Positions 60,401-64,000 of a DNA stretch of 64,000 nt are shown piece after piece; within the stretch, counting starts at the first letter, position 1; each line of letters opens with the position of its first letter. The notes beneath the pieces are model-generated. The model did not search any database and had not been told where the DNA came from. It worked only from the letters and a program-made list of their open reading frames with translations. The DNA comes from Echinarachnius parma (taxonomy: Eukaryota > Echinodermata > Echinoidea > Clypeasteroida > Echinarachniidae), in the NCBI GenBank assembly GCA_037951105.1, contig JBAMJV010001364.1:186001-250000 (forward strand). Direction: 5' to 3'. The position numbers were made by a program, and so were the translations under genes.

Positions 60401-63400
60401 TGCCAGTCGAGAGACAGTCGGATGCCAGTTGGGGCCGATTCAACACGATGAATCGGATCCGACCGACCGGGCCCAACTCTAGCTTGATTGAAACCAGTCC
60501 GGATCGGGTCGAGTCGGCTCTGTCTGCAGAGGGCTTTACAGATTGGGAGCCCTGTATAACTAGAAACCCATTTTAGCTCTCATTTATTTGTTGAATGCAT
60601 ATTCCTAAAATCAGTACACTCTAAAAACGGGTCACACTCCATTCAGGGTCAAAAAATGACTCGGAATAGGGTCACGAAGACCCGGAATGGGGTCACATCT
60701 GACCCCATTCCGTGTCATTTTTTGACCCGGAATGGAGTGTGGCCCCAACGGACTCTTTTCCGAGTCAGTCTGACCCGGGTGTTTTTAGAGTGTAGGATTA
60801 GTAGATTAGTAGGATCAAGGAGGTATTACTAATACCTCCTTGGTAGGATTAGAAGGATCCAACCTAAAAGATGGTCATGCAGCGGAACTCAATTTAGCTC
60901 AAAACCGACTTAGCGCCTTTCTCACTCTCACCTCACCTGACGATACATGTATTAACCCTAGGGACAGGGTGTGGAACATAACGAGGGTGTGGGGTATGTA
61001 TCAATGAAACATGCTGCCTTAGTGCAGGTGTCTATCAAACATCTCAAACATTTCCTCTTACTAATTGTTGGGCATTTATATTTAATATCACACAACGGTT
61101 CCAAAACACATCAGTTTGTGTTGTTCTTTGTCTGGTGGTCCCCTTTAATTAACCCTAGGGTAAGGGCGTGGGATGACGAGGGTGGGGTACGTAGCAATGA
61201 AACATACTGCCTTAGTGCAGGTGTCTGTCAACCATCTCAAACATTTCCCCTTACTAATTGTTGGGCATTTATATTTAATATCACACAACGGTTCCAAAAG
61301 ACCAAAACACATCATTTTGTGTTGTTCTTTGCCTATTAGTGGTCCCCTTTAACCCTAGAGACAGGGTGTGGAACATAACGAGGGTGGGGTAGCAATGATA
61401 CAATCACCGCCTGAGTGCCGGTATCTGTCAAAAGGGTCTATAGTAACATTCTCAACATTCTCAAAACTTACTTGGAGCTGTAGCAGTTCTCATCAGATTG
61501 CAGGATTCTCAATAATTATTATAATCTGGAAAAAAAATGACATGACATAGAGAAGGATCTGACGAGGGTGGGGTAGCAATGATACATACTGCCTGAGTGC
61601 AGGTGTCTGTCAAAAGGGTCTATATAGTAACATTGACAACATTCTCAAAACTTACTTGGAGCTCTAGCAGTTCTCATCAGATTGCAGGATTCTCGAAATG
61701 AAGTACATAATAATTATTATTATCTGAAAAACTGACATGACATAGAGAAGGATCTGACGAGGGTGGGGTAGCAATGATACATGCTGCCTTCGTGCAGGTG
61801 TCTGTCAACCATCTCAAGCATAAAACACAAAATTCTGTGTTGTTCATTGCCTGGTGGTCCCCTTTAACCCTTGGGCCTGGGGAAAGGGTGTGGACGATGA
61901 CGAGGGTGCGGTAGCAATGATCACATACTGCCCGAGTGTGCAGGTGTCTGTCAAACATCTCATACACTTCCTCTTACTAACCTGTCACTGTCAGTTATGT
62001 CACAATCCAAGAAGACATTAATGAGGACACACCTTAGTTGAGAACTGCTTTCAGAATGCAGCTAGTATTATATTGGTAATCTATTTTTTGTATGACTTTA
62101 TTCACGAGTTCCATGTTGGATGTAAGTTAGCACACTTCTCACTCTCACCTGCTGATGCATGTATTAACCCTAGGGAAAGGGTGTGGAGAATAACGAGGGT
62201 GGGGTAGCAATGATCACATACTGCCCGAGTGTGCAGGTGTCTGTCAAACATCCCATACACTTCCTCTTACTAACCTGTCACTGTCAGTTTTGTCACAATC
62301 CAAGAGGACATTAATGAGGACACACCTTGCTTGAGAACTGCTTTCAGAATGCAGGTTATTATATTGGTAATATATATTTTAAAATCACATTATTCATGAG
62401 TTCCATGTTGGATGTAACTTAGCACACTTCTCACTCTCACCTGCTGATGTATGTATTAACCCTAGGGAAAGGGTGTGGAGAATTAAAAGGGTAGCTATAT
62501 ATTAGGTGCGCAATGATCACATACTGCCCGAGTGTGAAGGTGTCTGTCAAACATCTCAAACACTTCCTCCCTCTTACTAACCTATCACGGTCAGTTTTGT
62601 CACAATCCAAGAAGACATTAATGAGGACACACCTTCCTTTAGAACTGCTCTCATGCATGCAGGTTATGCTATTAGTAACCTTTTAAAGAAAACAGTTATG
62701 TTCCTTGATGGCTTTCATAATTATATCCTAAAGAGGAGGTTCATGGCACACCTATACATGCCAAATATTTTTTTTTTTTTAAAGAAGAGTGTTAATTAAG
62801 TTCATGAATGTGTTAAGGTTAATGTTCCTTTTTAAAAACAAATACATTAATAGAGAACAAACTTTTCTGTTAGTATGGCAACACAAATAGTTTCCTTTAG
62901 TTATTGAATACTAATGTACTTACATATCTGGATCATAATGTAAGGATCTACAAACATTTATTTCAGAACTCCAGATGTACTCTCTGAATACAACTCTAGA
63001 GATGTTACAAGTTGTATGCTGACTGCCAACTCTCTAAACCCCCAAGATTTCCTGTAAGAATTTACAGACTTTGGTTAAGCTAATTGTTTAAGCCAAGTTA
63101 AGTCCCTTCTGAGAGTGAGCTCATCACTTTGTGTTTACAAACCGTCCCTAGATCTGTTCCCTGTCAAGTGCCCCTTGCCCTTTGCTTAGTTTCACATTAT
63201 CTTCCTTTAAATCAGTCAAATATATTCCTATTCTTATAGTTCTTGTCTTTTTAGGGTTTAAATCAGTCAGATATATTCTTACACTTCTGGTCTTTCTAGG
63301 ATTAAACATATTTAAATGCAAAAAATGCAAATACAAACAAATAAACCCGATACCATGGGCATCAACAGGCCGGGGCAAGTGGAGGGAATTGCACCCCCCC

Positions 63401-63902
63401 CCCCCCCCTCCGCCACCACACACACAAACACACACACACTCACACAGGCACTACATATTATGTAAAATGTCTGCCTCAGTTATGCACCAAATTGCATAAT
63501 TTCAAGCCATTTTTTTCCGTGCCCAGGACCATTTACCAGTATACATAGATGTGTGACCATACCATGGCCCGGCCGTTGCAGAAAGAGATACAATCAATAT
63601 TGTAAGTTACAATTAATTGTAAGTCAGATCATGTGCTCGAAGTGCGCAAATCTGATTGGTTGAAACGTGCACATTTTCTGACTTACAATCAATTCAATTG
63701 TAACTTACAATCGATTGTATCTCTTTCTGCAACGGGGCACAATGCCACCTCTAACCCGCGGAGAATGACTATTTGACTTACCCCTCGCATTTTGCTGGTT
63801 TGCCAGGCAAGCCGATATGAGATGACAGGAAAACACACCAACGAGAAACACCAAGTGCATCCATCTTCTTGTTGTCCGTAGTATTTCCATACTTGATTCC
63901 AT
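35760..63902 (-). CDS. Type I membrane protein with two laminin-EGF domains and Cys-rich stalk, 5 exons
   Basis: Exons 63902-63782, 46697-46499, 42032-41896, 40095-39796, 36169-35760 (1167 nt, 388 residues); phases 1,2,1,1 join perfectly. Signal peptide about 1-35 (an alternative start is M5 at 63890). Two complete eight-Cys laminin-type EGF domains lie at 42-89 and 92-137, each interrupted by or abutting exon junctions. Residues 138-249 hold a further Cys-rich stretch (CRQCSVF..CPEGHYH..CSKCPDC) loosely like furin or TNFR repeats. N-glycosylation sequons are at N51, N168, N206 and N248. A membrane span lies at about 273-294, followed by KRR. The ~94-residue tail contains three GYK repeats (GYKSS, GYKSL, GYKYL); YKYL fits a YxxPhi sorting motif. 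It is probably a cell-surface adhesion or receptor protein; ligand unknown. I do not recognise the exact architecture. Intron 1 (46698-63781) contains the SANT gene. Confidence 0.85.
36225..36375 (-). repeat. Tandem copies of receptor exon 5 acceptor region
   Basis: The acceptor and first codons of exon 5 (EAPGNKPAQRGSKK, functional at 36169) recur at about 36225-36300, with only a few changes and an intact pyrimidine tract and AG. A shorter remnant of the coding start is at 36340-36370. Both copies are intronic, just upstream of the real exon. The nearer copy has no obvious reason not to be spliced except a slightly changed reading frame further on. Confidence 0.7.
36520..36710. repeat. TACAGTGGAACC MITE
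   Basis: CAGTGAAACCTCATTATAAC to GGTTCCACTGTA; short internal poly-T. Confidence 0.7.
36711..37725. other. Receptor intron 4 part, nothing recognised
   Basis: AT-rich with CTC repeats near 36960. No exon fits the open phase of the gene. Confidence 0.5.
37726..38021. repeat. ~300-bp MITE with GGGATGTTTCACAAAGAT ends
   Basis: Left GGGATGTTTCACAAAGATAT, right GGATCTTTGTGAAATACCCC, inverted. A second copy starts at 55187, and a fragment is near 3368. Confidence 0.75.
38885..39085. repeat. Repeat with GGCATTTCGGGG and poly-G tract
   Basis: Inverse of the repeat at 21800-21975 (AATGCCAAAAAGAGCC). About 20 G at 39000. Confidence 0.6.
39636..39725. repeat. Short TACAGTGGAACC MITE remnant
   Basis: Two end regions close together, about 70 bp beyond the donor of receptor exon 4. 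Confidence 0.55.
40170..40800 (-). repeat. Four tandem ~170-bp copies of receptor exon 4 acceptor and 5' coding part
   Basis: Intron 3 carries four decayed copies of the intron end, acceptor and first ~105 nt of exon 4, at about 40185-40275, 40345-40450, 40520-40620 and 40693-40785. Each repeats a TTTATTACAGC-like acceptor, the CRQCS/CSVF coding stretch and a TGTAAACTTC-type linker. Spacing is 160-180 bp. The copy at 40345-40450 is closest to the functional exon. The whole set lies immediately upstream of exon 4 in the direction of transcription. Confidence 0.8.
40801..41890. other. Receptor intron 3, nothing recognised
   Basis: AT-rich single-copy-looking intron sequence. Confidence 0.5.
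43010..43740. repeat. ~165-bp tandem repeat in receptor intron 2
   Basis: About five copies with CTTCAAACCACAATTCTTCC, CCTTTGTGATTCAT and GCATATTCATACC blocks. Not derived from a visible exon. Confidence 0.75.
43741..44980. other. Receptor intron 2, no gene recognised
   Basis: Mixed composition, no exon seen. Confidence 0.45.
44985..45250. repeat. ~23-bp minisatellite (TTGCCTGAATATAATTTGAA)
   Basis: About ten units with TGCCTGAATAT or TGCCCAAATAT variants; open in frames of both strands for that reason. Followed by about 20 G at 45275 and a GGCTGCAGCCCCC palindrome. Confidence 0.8.
45815..45985. repeat. Partial TACAGTGGAACC MITE
   Basis: Degenerate interior and ends; runs into a GC-richer stretch at 46003-46080. 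Confidence 0.5.
46821..46880 (-). pseudogene. Decayed duplicate of receptor exon 2 acceptor and 5' end
   Basis: Upstream of exon 2, the minus strand repeats TTCATGTATGCAG then codons for CPCNPIGTRNMTSC, against CPCNAIGTRNMTTC in the real exon, before diverging into intron-like sequence. The AG and pyrimidine tract remain, so it could act as a cryptic acceptor. A more decayed copy (acceptor plus a GTCTGTTGTCCATG-like stretch) is at about 47121-47180. Confidence 0.7.
47209..47575. repeat. ~365-bp palindromic element
   Basis: Arms ATGTCATAAA... to inverse TTTTATGACGTCAT, centre GGTTCCTAAATTTAGGAACC. One arm is related to the centre of the 15.7-17.8-kb hairpin. Confidence 0.8.
47811..48190. repeat. 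TTAAAGGGAYYTAGTAAC MITE, copy 5 (inverted)
   Basis: Followed by a repeated stub of its own end at 48193-48222. Confidence 0.75.
48477..48590. repeat. AATGCCAAAAAGAGCC repeat, short copy
   Basis: Matches part of 21800-21975 and 38885-39085. Confidence 0.55.
48591..49379. other. 5' flank of the SANT gene
   Basis: AT-rich with an (ATT)n tail near 48895. Pyrimidine-rich just before 49380, so an upstream non-coding exon is possible. No promoter motif chosen. Confidence 0.4.
49380..51777 (+). CDS. Tandem Myb/SANT-like nuclear protein with AT-hook and poly-Q tail, 3 exons
   Basis: Exons 49380-49767, 50449-50647, 50952-51777 (1413 nt, 470 residues); GT/AG junctions with phases 1 and 2. Residues about 12-100 and 135-215 are two related Myb/SANT-like units: each has a basic YT/YK start, an ELL/ILMEL helix, a D(R/G)AW(R/Q)EI helix and an R-S-x-x-DLR-x-x-WKY recognition-type helix. 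They resemble the MSANTD/zeste-type (Myb_DNA-bind_5) fold. An AT-hook (GRGRGRPKR) is at about 282-290, then an Ala/Gln-rich stretch, about 19 consecutive Gln interrupted by little (about 345-363), and a His/Gln/Pro-rich tail. Probably a DNA-binding regulator; target unknown. Exon GC is far above the flanks. AATAAA lies at 51947. M10 (49407) is an alternative start. It is nested antisense in intron 1 of the laminin-EGF gene. Confidence 0.88.
49930..50320 (+). repeat. Three decayed upstream copies of SANT-gene exon 2 acceptor
   Basis: Intron 1 holds three degenerate copies of the sequence around the exon 2 acceptor: at about 49940-50010, 50072-50130 and 50252-50310. Each carries a CATTGTCCTGAATTCAGGAG-like block, TGCCCCTCACAG acceptor or a variant, and the start of exon 2 (ACCTGCCTCCAGTCAAGGTG). 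The first copy has CTCTCAGACCAGCCTCCAG and then a stop in the exon frame. Spacing is 130-180 bp. The functional acceptor at 50448 is the last of the series. Confidence 0.75.
51394..51455 (+). repeat. CAG/CAA repeat encoding the poly-Q tract
   Basis: Mixed CAG and CAA codons encode the Gln run inside exon 3. CAA interruptions are frequent, which normally slows expansion. The antisense frame reads as poly-Leu and is not a gene. Confidence 0.85.
51947..51952 (+). promoter_or_regulatory. Polyadenylation signal AATAAA of the SANT gene
   Basis: First AATAAA after the stop at 51777, giving a short 3' UTR of about 190 nt if used. A second candidate lies near 52062. Confidence 0.5.
52644..52996. repeat. 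TACAGTGGAACC MITE with internal 68-bp tandem triplication
   Basis: Ends intact; 52790-52996 repeats TTCCACTGTATTACCTTG...GTTTTGTTATAT three times. Confidence 0.8.
52997..53790. other. Receptor intron 1, AT-rich, nothing recognised
   Basis: No exon or repeat boundary seen. Confidence 0.5.
53848..54345. repeat. Compound foldback with CCGTGGTCTAA end
   Basis: GTGGAATGCAATGAA and TTTCATTGCATTCCAC are inverted about 340 bp apart. The right part (54180-54345) is a half of the family at 1611-1960. Confidence 0.65.
54388..54553. repeat. Palindromic MITE, near-perfect copy
   Basis: Same family as 23262-23427, about equal in length and very similar. Confidence 0.85.
55187..55490. repeat. GGGATGTTTCACAAAGAT MITE, copy 2
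   Basis: Left end clear; right end decayed. Confidence 0.6.
55676..56290. repeat. ~115-bp tandem repeat, about five units
   Basis: AACCAAGTTTGAGCGTGTTA and ATTTCAACTTCAAATCAT recur five times. Confidence 0.8.
57210..57570. repeat. Two-copy dispersed/tandem repeat
   Basis: TGTGCATGTCTTTCTGTAT, CACTCCCCTTTGCCAGGCC and TTGTTAGAAGTCT occur twice. Confidence 0.65.
58200..58965. repeat. Direct duplication of ~350 bp, offset 437 bp
   Basis: Copies start near 58214 and 58651; share TTTGGACCAACTTTGGCTAT and CTGATCTGTCATTGATCAAT. A related fragment is at 5540-5660. Confidence 0.8.
58966..60311. other. Receptor intron 1, nothing recognised
   Basis: AT-rich. A sequence at 59180-59320 contains two ATGGATCACTTT-type motifs in inverted orientation. 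Confidence 0.45.
60312..60535. repeat. GC-rich palindromic MITE with GACCCGATCC ends
   Basis: AGCCCTTTGCAGACAGAGCC and its inverse; inner CGACTCGACCCGATCC arms. Confidence 0.8.
60615..60794. repeat. Palindromic MITE with ACACTCTAAAAAC ends
   Basis: TACACTCTAAAAACGGGTCA and GGGTGTTTTTAGAGTGTA. The interior is built of GACCC/GGGTC repeats. A further small palindrome follows at about 60811-60850. Confidence 0.8.
60950..62690. repeat. Long degenerate tandem array (200-300-bp unit)
   Basis: About eight units start AACCCTAGGGACAGGGTGTGG (60955, 61150, 61350, 61565, 61755, 61865, 62166, 62458) and carry GTGCAGGTGTCTGTCAA. Pieces of two MITE families are amplified with it. Confidence 0.75.
63394..63440. 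repeat. Poly-C tract then (CA)n microsatellite
   Basis: About 16 C followed by CACACA repeats. Confidence 0.75.
63566..63738. repeat. Palindromic MITE next to receptor exon 1
   Basis: Same family as 23262-23427; ends 44 bp from the donor of exon 1. Confidence 0.8.
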
Positions 63903-64000
63903 GTATTGTGCTTCGAAGATTATGCAGTACAGTAAACAAACTCGCAAATCAGTACGGTGCAATTAACAGTTTTGCAGAAATAATCATTCACTTTTTGAGC

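Noticed and set aside
61677-61967. 96-codon ORF on the minus strand with Cys residues
   Set aside because: Lies in a tandem array and does not recur as an open frame in neighbouring units.

Overview
The window is nuclear DNA of an animal. It has spliced genes with canonical GT/AG junctions, long AT-rich introns, and dense short foldback elements and tRNA-headed SINE-like repeats. Gene types (an ER EF-hand protein, a torsin cofactor, a laminin-EGF membrane protein) and the repeat style suggest a marine invertebrate deuterostome such as an echinoderm; that placement is a guess from style, not proof.

Four protein genes can be supported. (1) Minus strand, 5.9-14.9 kb: a complete seven-coding-exon CREC-family (reticulocalbin/calumenin-like) protein of 329 residues with signal peptide, six EF-hand loops and C-terminal HNEL. 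(2) Minus strand, 26.5-27.7 kb: a single-coding-exon torsin-1A-interacting-protein (LAP1/LULL1) homologue of 388 residues. (3) Minus strand, 35.8-63.9 kb: a five-exon, 388-residue type I membrane protein with signal peptide, two laminin-type EGF domains, a further Cys-rich segment, one membrane span and a repeat-bearing tail; I do not recognise it as a named receptor. (4) Plus strand, 49.4-51.8 kb: a three-exon, 470-residue nuclear protein with two tandem Myb/SANT-like units, an AT-hook and a long Q/A/H-rich tail, lying wholly inside the 17-kb first intron of gene 3. A 72-residue ORF at 19.5-19.7 kb (minus) is a weak fifth candidate.

The rest is intron and intergenic DNA filled with non-autonomous elements: several TTAAAGG-ended MITE families, a TACAGTGGAACCTC-ended family, an almost perfect ~165-bp palindrome, a 771-bp TTAA-flanked foldback inserted in another MITE, a 2.1-kb giant hairpin built from ~145-bp tandem units, and a pair of ~0.7-kb inverted copies in intron 1 of gene 1. 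I saw no LTR element, retrovirus, Polinton, CRISPR, rRNA or convincing functional tRNA.

The most unusual pattern is that six exon edges in three of the four genes carry decayed tandem copies of themselves (splice site plus part of the exon), always outside the functional exon. Those edges are CREC exons 3 and 7, receptor exons 2, 4 and 5, and SANT exon 2. The copies sit on the side where splicing or translation termination would ignore them.
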